From: Athripsodes cinereus
Taxonomy: Eukaryota > Arthropoda > Insecta > Trichoptera > Leptoceridae
Assembly (NCBI GenBank): GCA_947579605.1
Contig: OX388325.1
Span: 5,699,572 to 5,763,571 of the forward strand
Direction of reading: 5' to 3'
DNA length: 64,000 bases
In this document: piece by piece, positions 48,701 to 55,004 of the stretch
Numbering within the stretch: the stretch's first letter is position 1
Layout: the number at the start of each line of letters is the position of its first letter
Notes under the pieces: model-generated
What the model was told of the DNA's origin: nothing
Seen by the model: the letters and a program-made list of their open reading frames with translations, nothing else
The model's database searches: none
Position numbers and translations under genes: made by a program

Positions 48701-51273
48701 AAGAGGCCTACATCCAGCAGTGGAGAGATGGCTAGAGATGATGATGATGATGATGATTAGTTTTTTACTAAAAAGTAAATAAATCGCAGACTGATGAGAT
48801 TTATTGAGGTACTCTTTATTACATCAAAATACAAATTATTTGTAAAATATGTATATTTTTTATTCATCCTATCAAGCATATAAATACTATAGATTTTAGC
48901 AAACTTTTTTTAGTTTACAAAAAATCGAGTTCATGTGGTGATTTTTGGTTTCAAAATATGAGAAATTTTATCAAAATAAATATATTTCCCCCTGTTCCGT
49001 CATTTGTCTGTTGTTAAGTATGTACTTACCAACTTTAATGTATGTACATAAAAACATTAACACTGTTATTTAGAATTACATAAAGTTATACCATGGTTTA
49101 TACCACGGAATAGGGAAAATCTTATTTAGAAACGTGGTATAACCGTAATCTGTGGTATAAACCATGGAATAACGTTATACCACACTCGGGGGTAGTTTAA
49201 CTATAGCGCAATTTGACATTTGTAATTTTTGCATTGTGAGTGTGGAGCTGAACATTATTATATGTGTAGAGATGGAGATTTTGATTAAATATATGTAAAT
49301 ATATTGTTATATACATTGATAATTATTATGCTTACTTGTTATTTTTTTGGGTCTTTGTTAGTTCATTGTTGTTAAGCTTTGTTTATTTATTGTGTTCGAT
49401 TCGTTTATGATTGCATTTTATCCTCTTAAGAGGGGCATCGAAGACGTAAATGTAGCATAAAAGATTCCCACGACGCGGTATTGGCCGGCCAGCCCTTCAG
49501 GCTGCTCAATAGGGCCCGCCCGTCAGGACAAAAGTTTTGCTTAGAAGAGCGGATAAATAGAAGTCCCACGACTTCTGAGATATCCGGGTATGGGAGGGAG
49601 TCTTCAATATGTATTTATATATAAATTTTATCACCGAACTTATCAATACAAACAAATCCAACTACGAAACTAACGCGCCAAAACATCATCTAAACGTCAC
49701 ATGTCCATAGTAAACACGGCGTTGTACCAACATAGCGCCGCTAAAAATAGTGTTACCATATGAAAACCGTGGTACAACCATGGTATAATAAAACTGCAGT
49801 TTATTTTTTTTTCTAAATAACAAATATGTTATACCAGGCATAACAAATTATACCTGGCATAACTATACCATAGTTTATACCTAGAATAGCGTGTTTTTCT
49901 AAATAACAGTGTAATAGTTGTAATAATATAGTTAATAACATAACGGTACCTAACGCATCACCCATTCTAAAAATATTCCCACTCCACCCTAAGTCCCCCG
50001 CCCTCTTCATCCCCCACTTAAAATTGTTACCTGCATAATTTATTTATTGTATCTTCGTAATCAATTTGTATTCTTTCTAAATTTAGTATTGATAATGTCT
50101 TGGTAAAAGACGAAACAATTGTCTACTCATTTATAAAATATAGTGTGTATTTATAAAAAAGTTAAGTGTTTACTTCATACCTAATTATTTTGTTCAAATA
50201 TTTTGTACAGTAAAGTTTATTATTATTATCTCATATCTCATTTATTAAACAAAACAATATTTGATTCTACATTTTGAACACAATATAAGATTAACAATAA
50301 AATTTAAAAATAACATTAAATAACGAAAACCATAAAATATTAAAATAAATTTATGTATATTCAAAATGTAGAACCCCAACATTATTCGAGTTGATTCTTC
50401 CATGATGTTCTATGAAATAGTACAATCATGGGAGATCACTTACAGAGCTACAGGGACAAAAACCTTCTTACTATCCTGGTGGACGATAGAAGTACGGCCT
50501 TCTGCATGCTGTATTTGAGCCTGTCATCTACTCCCAGTTTTCTGAGATTGCTTGACAGACTCTTAGGTATTAAACCATTCACAGACAATACTATAGGCAC
50601 GATGATTGTGGAAGGTGTTCTCCACATATCTTTGATTTCATGAGCAAGATCAAGATATTTTATTATCTTATCTTGCTCAATATATTTTATATATATTTTA
50701 TATTTTATAATATATTTTATATTTTATCAAGATATTTTATTATCTTATCTTACTCTAATTTATTTTATTATCTTATCTAATTTAATTTATTTTATTATAT
50801 TTTATAATATTATATATTTTATTATCTTATCTTACTCTAATTTATTTTATTTTATTATATTTTATAATATTATATATTTTATTATCTTATCTTACTCTAA
50901 TTTATTTTATTATCTTATCTAATTTAATTTATTTTATTATATTTTATAATATATTTTATATTTTATCAAGATATTTTATTATCTTATCTTACTCTAATTT
51001 ATTTTATTATCTTATCTTATTATTATTATTATTAATCCGGTATAATATTGTGGTTTTTCCGAGCTCAAAAAAAATTATTAGCATTTTTCGTATGCATTTG
51101 ACATGTCACAAGTACTTAAATTTGTAAAAAAAAATGCAAATATTTAAATATTCTAAAAGCGTTAATGTGTCCACGTTATAATACCTGGCATCAGAACTAT
51201 GTCCCACATCTTCAAATGGCTCACTGGCTTCCTTGCCTGCCTGCTCCAGGAGGACCTCTTCACCACCAGGATG
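27692..51273 (-). CDS. Cyt-b5: Cytochrome b5, membrane-anchored (3 exons seen; 5' exon missing)
   Basis: Exons 51273-51185, 41328-41221 and 27767-27692 join in phase (all GT-AG) into 90 residues. The first begins exactly at the conserved HPGGEE and holds both axial heme ligands, His of HPGG and His of [10 protein letters not shown]. The second carries the [13 protein letters not shown] end of the heme domain and a Ser/Thr-rich linker. The third is a hydrophobic tail ([18 protein letters not shown]) that anchors the protein in the ER membrane with the heme domain in the cytosol. Cytochrome b5 passes electrons to desaturases, hydroxylases and some P450s. The N-terminal ~40 residues before HPGG are needed for a complete protein; I found no suitable exon up to 64000. 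The introns, 9.9 and 13.5 kb, are filled with nested transposons. Confidence 0.93.
27935..28000 (+). repeat. tRNA-like sequence (SINE head or tRNA pseudogene)
   Basis: GGTAGC...GCTACCA could form an acceptor stem, AGGGTTCAATCCCT a T arm, and TCTCAATCATGAGA an anticodon-like arm, but it is only 66 nt and the D arm is not convincing. B-box GGTTCAATCC is present. Confidence 0.5.
28168..28300 (+). repeat. SINE-3 fragment
   Basis: CCACAAGTGGGGTAGCCAGC through GACATTCAGGATGGGTGGCA. Confidence 0.7.
28301..28795. other. Cytochrome b5 intron, nothing recognised
   Basis: AT-rich with no named repeat. Confidence 0.4.
28797..28860 (+). repeat. CR1-like LINE 3' stem-loop and (ATA)n tail
   Basis: GCGCCCTTGAGGTGG ... 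AAAACGGCGC pairs at its ends and is followed by ATCATCCAAATAATAATAAT. Same plan as 12101, 20758, 24952, 42100 and 63040. Confidence 0.55.
29417..29928. mobile_element. Large palindromic foldback element, ~512 bp
   Basis: AACCACTCTAGATAAATCAT at the left and its inverted form ending CTAGAGTGGTT at the right; the arms are about 215 bp. The centre holds three alternating copies of a block containing GGGAATGTTACCTAGGTTTA, separated by AATTCCTCTATATCATGC. A half copy is at 55982-56215. No TSD could be fixed. Confidence 0.85.
30157..30305 (-). repeat. SINE-3 5' part
   Basis: Minus-strand (CTA)n, then CCATCACGGCATATCCCACA and AAGTGGGGTAACCAGCAG through CATTCAGGATGGGTGGCAA. Confidence 0.75.
30829..31525. 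mobile_element. TTAA-flanked MITE, 697 bp (piggyBac-like)
   Basis: Bounded by TTAA at 30825-30828 and 31526-31529, with GGGGCCCCTTTAGC and (reversed) GGGCCCGGTAAAATATT ends. Degenerate inverted repeats extend over more than 100 bp (TTGATTTGATAAAATA occurs in both arms). TTAA duplications are the piggyBac hallmark, though Sola3 also uses TTAA. A second, interrupted copy begins at 45401. Confidence 0.75.
31530..32890. other. Cytochrome b5 intron, nothing recognised
   Basis: No exon with splice sites and domain was seen. A SINE-3-like CCCAAGTGGGGTAG lies at 32121-32134. Confidence 0.4.
32892..33406. mobile_element. TIR element (GTGTTGTTCACATTTGG ends), ~515 bp
   Basis: Left GTGTTGTTCACATTTGGCGA, right (reversed) GTGATGTTCACATTTAGCAA, imperfect ~30-bp inverted repeats. 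A partial relative lies at 52620-52707. Confidence 0.6.
33710..34520. repeat. Direct repeats flanking a palindromic element
   Basis: Two diverged ~75-bp direct copies (CACTTCTCTGATCAAGAAC at 33719 and CACTTCTCTGAACAAGAAC near 34450) lie either side of the element at 33869-34444. Confidence 0.5.
33869..34444. mobile_element. TIR element with AATTGAATCAGTCATTTGAG ends
   Basis: More than 30 bp of nearly perfect terminal inverted repeat (through AACATAAG). The ends are self-palindromic with the flank, so a target duplication cannot be defined. Confidence 0.7.
34620..34915 (-). pseudogene. LINE-A family 3' fragment
   Basis: The minus strand encodes [20 protein letters not shown], then [11 protein letters not shown] and a [15 protein letters not shown] tail, matching the C-terminus of LINE-A ([20 protein letters not shown]). 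Confidence 0.8.
35060..35298 (+). pseudogene. Decayed LINE-A 3' fragment
   Basis: Shows ATGACGAAGAGGATGTCTTT (MTKRMSLSE) and a degenerate [18 protein letters not shown], with stops. Confidence 0.55.
35299..35565. mobile_element. MITE with TATCGTCATTGCATATT ends
   Basis: Ends match inverted (AAATATGCAACGAAGATA). The longer copy at 51952-52402 shares the ends and the interior landmark AAAATCACTTTATA / TATAAAGTGATT, in inverted orientation. Confidence 0.65.
35733..35888. mobile_element. Short TIR element (GGCGGCGT ends), ~155 bp
   Basis: TTGGCGGCGTACAGACAGCT and (reversed) ATGGCGGCGTCTACACAGCT, followed in both arms by GGATGCG / TGATGCG. Confidence 0.65.
36331..38932 (+). mobile_element. Inner 2.6-kb copy carrying a decayed transposase
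   Basis: About 30-bp terminal inverted repeats, CGTCCCTCGTCTGACTAACT at the left with a single G/A difference at the right. Flanked by ATAT (36327-36330 and 38933-38936). The empty version of this site is preserved in the relative at 53.46 kb. The 4-bp duplication fits Sola-type elements among others; the superfamily is not settled. Confidence 0.85.
37030..38421 (+). pseudogene. Transposase remnant of the inner element
   Basis: Broken by stops and frame shifts. Recognisable pieces in order: AKQ/AHC-like Cys pair region with [33 protein letters not shown] with [15 protein letters not shown] and [11 protein letters not shown], which resembles the D-M-Q...Y-K-R-x-L...N-F-x-I-x-D block of a cut-and-paste transposase family common in insects; a [20 protein letters not shown] block; and a terminal [13 protein letters not shown]. 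The catalytic third acidic block (about 37745-37910) is not readable. Family assignment is from memory of the pattern. Confidence 0.6.
39870..40500 (+). pseudogene. LINE-D family 3' fragment split by a MITE
   Basis: The left part keeps the DNA of the [10 protein letters not shown] region (AACTGGATTGGCCACAACAT). After the insertion the frame encodes [20 protein letters not shown] and ends in REEQRRKLK. Confidence 0.75.
40097..40303. mobile_element. Hairpin MITE in LINE-D
   Basis: CCAGAG ... CTCTGG ends; right arm AACGCTAAAATGTGTTTTGA then CTCAGGCC. Same family as 24257-24465. It interrupts the LINE-D codons at HP|VLI. Confidence 0.8.
40504..41218. other. Cytochrome b5 intron, nothing recognised
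   Basis: Contains scattered TTAGGTT-like motifs (for example GGTTAGGTTAGGTTTAAG near 41127-41144), too few to be a telomeric array. Confidence 0.4.
41221..41328 (-). CDS. Cyt-b5: Cytochrome b5 exon, end of the heme domain and linker
   Basis: Completes an Arg codon, then [20 protein letters not shown] and an acidic/Ser-rich linker with LNWTDESSS. Acceptor TTGTTTGCAG, donor GTGCAA, a weak match. Confidence 0.95.
41370..41530 (-). repeat. SINE-2 copy, head deleted in part
   Basis: Minus strand: GGGGTCCGTGGTTCGATACC (B-box), GCCGGCAAACTCCCCTTTCA, then an A-rich tail. It lies about 40 bp beyond the splice acceptor of the 41.2-kb cytochrome b5 exon, within its intron. Confidence 0.8.
41757..42062 (+). 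repeat. SINE-3, longest copy
   Basis: (CTA)n, CCATCACGGCATATCCCACA, AAGTGGGGTAGCCAGCAGAC, ACATTCAGGATGAGTGGCAA, GCGATAAACTCGCCCTCTGT, and a final AATAAATAAATAAA. No B-box is seen, so it is probably not tRNA-derived. Confidence 0.75.
42095..42175 (+). repeat. CR1-like LINE 3' stem-loop and tail
   Basis: CTCCCTTGAAGTGGATTTAT then CCACAAAACGGCGC and an (ATT)n-like tail. Confidence 0.5.
42501..43152. repeat. 66-bp palindromic tandem array, 7 units, split by SINE-2
   Basis: Each unit starts TTCGGTATTCTGCCTA and contains ATTCGGCCGAATACCGAATA, so every unit can fold on itself (TTCGGTATTC against GAATACCGAA). Two units lie left and five right of the SINE. Confidence 0.92.
42637..42826 (+). repeat. 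SINE-2, full copy
   Basis: Head GTCGGTAGCCTGGAGGTAGA (A-box region) and GTGGTTCGATACC (B-box). Body CGACACAAGCTTTTAGTAGC, with a long A-rich end. Confidence 0.85.
43400..43505. repeat. hAT-like right end beside the 66-bp array
   Basis: ATTCGGCAAATATACTATTC then GTTGCATCTCTAAT; the ATTCGGC motif links it to the array, which may be an expanded part of the same element. The left end was not found. Confidence 0.4.
43838..44517. mobile_element. Foldback element F2
   Basis: Clear inverted arms: GAGCCGGTTTTCAAGAGCTT, CCGCTCTCGTCGTCGGGCAA, AAGTAAAGTGAAGCTTCATT, and the reverse on the right. The same family as 15868-16430. Confidence 0.88.
44781..45018. repeat. 33-bp minisatellite, about 7 units
   Basis: CAGTTTGTTAAATTTCATTC then TTTTCTGCTGTGT, repeated in register. 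Both strands stay open because 33 is divisible by 3; this is not evidence of a gene. Confidence 0.93.
45524..48489 (+). mobile_element. LINE-A, almost full length, with (TATG)n tail
   Basis: Flanked by GACCGTG on both sides (45517-45523 and 48490-48496), which lies within a LINE-B fragment. Ends in TATGTATGTATGTATG. The 5' end is slightly truncated. Confidence 0.8.
45534..48467 (+). CDS. LINE-A endonuclease-reverse transcriptase
   Basis: A 977-codon open frame with no stop. Residues ~1-230 are an APE-type endonuclease: SETK near 24, AGDFNGW near 129, RSLIDYV, and TDHFLV near 223 with the catalytic His. Reverse transcriptase follows: [21 protein letters not shown], motif A DLEKAYD near 602, motif [14 protein letters not shown] near 663, FADD near 702. 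The C-terminal part has RWFGHVERM and GARRRGRPR. There is no RNase H and no gag-like ORF, as in RTE-type LINEs; the clade is inferred. The enzyme nicks target DNA and copies its own RNA there. The first endonuclease motif (WN) is absent, so some 15-20 residues are lost at the 5' end and this copy is probably not fully competent. Lies in the cytochrome b5 intron, antisense to the gene. Confidence 0.9.
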   Translation: MDGKMNELMDVMYGKNLDIVCLSETKKKGNGLCERDGMIEIWSGVPEEQHACQGVGVILARRIAECMNGYECVNPRLIWVRLKVGLTRLLLIAGYGPENDAREEEKDEFWDSVKKIVEAKKDNESILLAGDFNGWVGVRRRDYESVLGDHGDARVNDNGRRLLEVCMEWDLFVSNTFFGHKDIHLFTWERGSERSLIDYVCVDSNLRKATIDTRVYRGAELETDHFLVVSRICLFSGWRSKTHKVEKAKRIKVEKLNDKECREKYERETRMKFDANEGNGLSVDERWSVMKQVLVDCAKDICGETVIGRKKGDAWWDDEVKDAVRKKKSAWMDVLASRYLDQEKKESAREIYKGCKKVVKVLIKEKKKLLDEEECKKLSESVKENMKMFWKEVKRKRSNNEMNSMNAIRNKEGCMLMNGLDVVNRWKEYFEELFESGGEYPSQNSERENANEARDEEITMDEVKNALKKAKNGKAVGYDMISTEFISLSGLRTLEWCHALFNQCWREGCTPEDWRKAVICPLYKGKGSRLECGSYRAISLLSSVGKLYARILIERVRKVTETNVWDVQGAFQSGRGCVDQIFSLRMVTEKLLEKHQKLFCAFVDLEKAYDRVDREKMWQVLSMCGVGSRLIRAIASLYTGSSACVRVNNNLSEWFTLTKGVKQGCVMSPWLFNLYIDHCIRPLKELNVGVDMNGMNVRALMFADDLVLMAESESDLQRMMTCVYENCAINGLRMNAKKTKIMVFERGSERTVCQVMIDNEVLEQVDECVYLGSLFTRDGKCESDIERRKVAGNKVNGAIRPIIANRNISTTAKRLVHSAILVPTLMYASETWTWLKKDESGINAVEMRSLRRMCGKSLRDRVRNSDIRKECGMKVGVITKMNVNKLRWFGHVERMNEDRMTKKIYLAERNGARRRGRPRIKWQDHLNQILQDGHVLSTLNRRACMRNCMTVTEAKDVCKDRRKWRSILSAYPAREAA
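48490..48757 (+). pseudogene. LINE-B 3' fragment with (GAT)n tail
   Basis: Encodes [20 protein letters not shown], then [14 protein letters not shown] and [10 protein letters not shown], the usual C-terminus of a different RTE-like family. Ends in GATGATGATGATGAT. LINE-A sits inside it. Confidence 0.8.
49061..49911. mobile_element. Harbinger-like element, 851 bp, TAA duplication
   Basis: CACTGTTATTTAGAA ... TTCTAAATAACAGTG ends, flanked by TAA on both sides. Many subterminal copies of GTTATACCATGGTTTATACC in both directions. No transposase is visible. A 3-bp TAA duplication fits PIF/Harbinger. Confidence 0.7.
50430..50670 (-). pseudogene. Non-LTR C-terminal domain fragment, third copy
   Basis: The minus strand encodes [36 protein letters not shown] and [13 protein letters not shown], aligned in order with the fragment at 17642-18112 but from a diverged family. 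Confidence 0.65.
50655..51030. repeat. AT-rich tandem repeat (TTATCTTATCTTACTCTAAT)
   Basis: Higher-order repetition of TTATTTTATTATCTTATCT and TATTTTATAATAT blocks. Confidence 0.85.
51185..51273 (-). CDS. Cyt-b5: Cytochrome b5 exon with both heme-ligand histidines
   Basis: 29 codons plus 2 nt: [15 protein letters not shown] ... [10 protein letters not shown]. Acceptor TTATTTCCAG, donor GTATTA. Confidence 0.95.
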
Positions 51274-51336
51274 CTGGAAATAAATAAAAAACAATTATTA
51301 TCTTGTTGGCATTTCAATCAATCAATCAGTGTATTT

Positions 51337-51745
51337 AGGCTATGTTCACATGGCAAAATTATGAAAGGCGTTTTCAAATTGCGTGTCTAGAAATCCTTAT
51401 ATTTACCTAACAACTGTTCACATGAGCGCCCGTTAACACAGCGCTCAGAGAAAAGTCTCAAGACGCGCGTTTTGATACTAATGTAAAGTCCGTTTGCTGT
51501 TCATATGAGCGTAAGCTTTCATCACGATTCCACGTACTATTTTTGCAATTTTTTTAATTTTCGTAATTATAAATTGTTTTTCCAGTAAAATGACTGAATC
51601 TGAAGATATTGACATCAACCTACTATTTGATAAACCAGACTGACAAATAGTGATCAGTACTCTCGCAACACGCGTTAGCGCTTATCATCTGAACTCTCAA
51701 TTTATTTGATCGGGTGTAGACGCGCGTTACATCTGAACTTAGCCT
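51337..51745. mobile_element. TIR element (AGGCTATGTTCACATG ends), ~409 bp
   Basis: The right end reversed reads AGGCTAAGTTCAGATG. Starts about 64 bp outside the cytochrome b5 heme exon. No target duplication was confirmed. Confidence 0.5.
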
Positions 51746-51935
51746 TATGCGAAGGAAGAGGTTTAAGAAAACATGGCTTGACCAAGTGGATATAATTCTC
51801 ATATGTTGCATGCTGAGTAAAAGAAATCTGCATGTGCATACGAAAAATTGCAATTTGAATGTGGTGGAAGCGAAAGATGGATCAATTTGATATTCCGTCT
51901 CTTTGCCTACTCCACTTCAGATACAGCTTGAGGGT
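51746..51935 (+). pseudogene. Decayed LINE-A 3' fragment
   Basis: Keeps RKTWLDQVDI-like and SLPTP-like pieces of the LINE-A C-terminus. Confidence 0.5.
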
Positions 51936-51951
51936 ATATATTATTATTGTA

Positions 51952-52402
51952 TATCGTCGTTGCATATTCAAAAAGGGGTAGATGAATTTATAAATATTTT
52001 GACATTTCTAGAATAAACTGCTTATAATGACATCATAACCATTATATAAAGTGATTCTTAGTATCAAATATTAAAATTCAATACTTTAAGAATAGCAAAA
52101 TAAATAAAAAAAATATTTTCAATCTATATTTTCAAATCAGATTGACAATGTCCTAACAAAAGGAAAAATGTCTCTACCGTCAAAAAATTCAAATAGTAAA
52201 TAAAACAAAACATTTGTTTTATTCATTTCGCTACGGAATTCTACTACCTAAACACCGACACAGTGAATAAACCTAAAGAATAATATCACATGCCAATAAA
52301 AATTCCAAACAACAATAATTTTAATGCACTAATGAACAGTTTTTAAAGAGTATGCCTAAATAAAAAAATTCGCACATACCTCTTTTTAAATATGCAACGA
52401 TA
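51952..52402. mobile_element. MITE with TATCGTCGTTGCATATT ends
   Basis: Inverse end AAATATGCAACGATA. The same family as 35299-35565, in the opposite orientation; both follow a LINE-A fragment. Confidence 0.7.
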
Positions 52403-52619
52403 ATATGTAAATAGATATTGCACAGGTAATGTGTGACACGCTAAACCTGCCCGGGATCAACGGTTTAATTTTTCATGCATAAAGTTATATTATACAACAC
52501 TGACCTATGCCCCTTAGTACCATGTGGTGAGTGTGATACACTGACACTACAAACACACACGTATAATGTACAGGATGTTGTCATAATGTCAAAGTCATTT
52601 TTACAATCAACTATTGTTA

Positions 52620-52707
52620 TGTGGTGTTCACATTTGGCGAATATCGCCAGGACGCAAAAATATCCTCAGTCATTTGAACCGTGTGAACAAAATGACAGCT
52701 ATGGTAC
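52620..52707. repeat. Fragment of the GTGGTGTTCACATTTGG element
   Basis: Matches 32892-32980, including CAGTCATTTGAACCGTGT. Confidence 0.6.
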
Positions 52708-52805
52708 TAGGTAACCCTTAATGCCATTATTTGTGAAGTATGACAATATATACCTTCATTTCTGTGGAGGGAATAACTCAAAACTGACTCACGCCCCTTT
52801 ACCTT

Positions 52806-52952
52806 GGGCCGTAGACAAACCGTACATAGCGATCGACTACTGGCGAACTTTTCGACAATCTACCTACATGTACCATATAATTATGCGTTATTGGTTACGG
52901 TTATAGTCAAAAATTCGTTTGTAGTCGATCGCCAAGTGCATGTTTGTCTAGG
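52806..52952. mobile_element. Intact MITE (GGCCGTAGACAAACCG ends), 147 bp
   Basis: GGGCCGTAGACAAACCGTAC and (reversed) CCCTAGACAAACATGCACTT, both leading to GCGATCGACTA. Serves as the empty-site reference for 10237-10482. Confidence 0.75.
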
Positions 52953-53039
52953 GGGGCTTGTCACCACAGATATATAGTTGTTGTCTATTTTGTACTTTTT
53001 ATCAATAAATCAAATAAAATAAATAAAACTATTGAAACT

Positions 53040-53150
53040 AAAAACAATGTATTTAAATTTTGAATCAATATTAGATAATATTTTAATTTTTAAAAATTAG
53101 ACCTCAGAGATTTCAGGCAGCTACTACTATCGCCATCCACAATTTATTCA
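53040..53150 (-). repeat. 5' part of the GGATGGCG(C/A)TGGTAGTAGCTG element
   Basis: The minus strand reads GTAGTAGCTGCCTGAAATCT, as at 11795 and 24652; the 3' stem-loop is missing. Confidence 0.6.
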
Positions 53151-53396
53151 TCATTATTAGAAAATTCCAGACATTTGTTATTACCGTAATATGTAGGAAG
53201 GTACTTGCATTATGTTCCAGTATTACATTGCATTCCTCTCAGGGGGAGATTGGGGGTGGGTGGGAGTGTGCTCCATGAATTCTAAATAGGTTATGAGTCT
53301 CACAGACGTACAGTTCAATGCCCTCATTTTCCGATTGAGTAACTGTACCTACACTGACGCATACACAATTATTTTCAATCTATTTTCAAAGGCCAT

Positions 53397-53774
53397 TCAC
53401 TCTTCTGACTAACTGCCGTATCTGACAATTTTGGCGAAATTGAGTTATGATCACCAATGTGTACTTATATGTGCCCTGCATGTTCTCACTGAAGATCACA
53501 CCTGTAACTGTTACCGTTATCCTGGAATAGCCTTCTGATTTGTTGTCGTATTTACGAATTATTCTAAATAAAATGTGTTGTCGTATCTACAAATCCCTCA
53601 AAATTTCATCACAAAAATGATTCTGAGATATATAAGAATACAAATAAAATAATGTAATATATTTACACAGTATCATATAACTAGGAGAGACGAAAATATA
53701 CAAGGCAAAACACAAAGCGCTCTCCTAAACAATTTACATTTAGGCAGATACGACTGTTAGTCCGAAGAGGGACG
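53397..53774 (+). mobile_element. Non-autonomous copy of the ATAT-transposon family
   Basis: TCTTCTGACTAACTGCCGTA to CGACTGTTAGTCCGAAGAGG then GACG. It contains uninterrupted the site where the inner element sits at 36.33 kb (GTGTACTTATATGTGCCCTG). The left terminus has lost CGTCCC. Confidence 0.8.
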
Positions 53775-53854
53775 AATTGTCATCAAATGGACAATTTTTA
53801 TTTGATTAACTTTTTATTTTACTTTTACATATGTACCATATGTGACATCACAGC

Positions 53855-53965
53855 ATTTCACGCAAGTGGAGTAGTCAGCGAGCCAATTGTTTAACAAACA
53901 TACAAGTCGTCCTATCTTTGCAACATTAAATGTTAAGACATTCAAAATGAGTAGCATATTTTTTT
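53855..53965 (+). repeat. SINE-3, diverged
   Basis: Decayed forms of the ACAAGTGGGGTAGCCAGC and GACATTCAGGATG landmarks. Confidence 0.5.
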
Positions 53966-54329
53966 TATTTATTAGCAAGCGAAATTTTGGATGATAAGAG
54001 AAAGAAAAGAATGGTTAGAAGAATTAATTATTTTTAAATATCATATATGAAGCATCCTTGAGCCTAAATTATTAAATACTTGTTTTTTTTAACAAATTTA
54101 AAATTCTATACATATTATTTTTAGCAAAGAATTTGTTCATTTCATACAAGTATTCGTAAAATCTCACTACTTATAAGATAATTTACATGTGCAATTTTAC
54201 CATGGAGCACCCAACAATGAATTGGTCTTCCACTCTTTTTCGTAAATTCTCGAGTGTCCTGTACGTAAAAGGCACGTGTTTGAAAAATAAAGACAAATTT
54301 ACATCTTAAATTCAGCAATGGAGTTTGTC

Positions 54330-54415
54330 TGCCTTGCATGTTTATTACATGCAGCTGACCTGCTGGCTACTCCACATGTGGAGTACGCCGTGATTGTACA
54401 ATAGTAGTAGCAATT
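54330..54415 (-). repeat. SINE-3 5' part
   Basis: CATGCAGCTGACCTGCTGGC, then CTCCACATGTGGAGTACG. Confidence 0.6.
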
Positions 54416-54647
54416 CAGTGATGATTATTTAAAAATTTTATAAATTATAGATTAAACTAATAAAATATTTATAAAATTATTTAACTTATTAATTGAATAA
54501 CCGCAATTGCTGGCACAATTTTTATTAATAATTTTTTAATTACTAAAATTAAAAATTACAATTTTTAATATAAAATATTGATTATTAATTTTAATATAAC
54601 AAATATATTAATAATTAATACTTATACTAATTATACTATACAATACG

Positions 54648-54705
54648 CCACCCATCGTGAATGTCTCATTTTTTATTGGCACAGAAAAGACAATGGCCAC
54701 CCATG
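54648..54705 (-). repeat. SINE-3 internal piece
   Basis: GCCACCCATCGTGAATGTCT. Confidence 0.55.
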
Positions 54706-54713
54706 GTTTAGAT

Positions 54714-54995
54714 CAGGCGTCGGCAACCTATGGCACGCGTGCCAGGCTTGGCACGCGATGGGGTTCTGAATGACACTCTACAAAGTAATCAGTGACAAGG
54801 TTCGCATTAAAAAAAATTAATTTATTTTAGAATTTTATGTTATTTTTTTAATAAATACCTATGTTTAAAAGATAAATTTGGTATAAAATTCTTCTCCTCT
54901 AGAACCCCATTATATAATTTAGAATTAAGGCGGCACTCTGAATCATATTGGTAGAGTGGCTTGGCACACCACAGCTAAAAGGTTGCCGACCCCTG
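54714..54995. mobile_element. hAT-like MITE, 282 bp
   Basis: CAGGCGTCGGCAACCTATGG and (reversed) CAGGGGTCGGCAACCTTTTA. Perfect 8-bp duplication GTTTAGAT (54706-54713 and 54996-55003). Confidence 0.88.
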
Positions 54996-55004
54996 GTTTA
55001 GATT

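Larger units (their letters stand above)
45401..48991. mobile_element. Second TTAA MITE copy, interrupted
   Basis: TTAA at 45397-45400, then AGGCCCCGTTTAGC as in the MITE at 30829. It stops at 45513, resumes at 48758 (TTAGTTTTTTACTAAAAAGT) and follows that MITE, in opposite orientation, to about 48988. The far terminus is missing. Confidence 0.8.

Noticed and set aside
48400..48735. Second ORF of LINE-A
   Set aside because: It lies beyond the (TATG)n tail and matches another family's C-terminus (8145-8345), so it is LINE-B.
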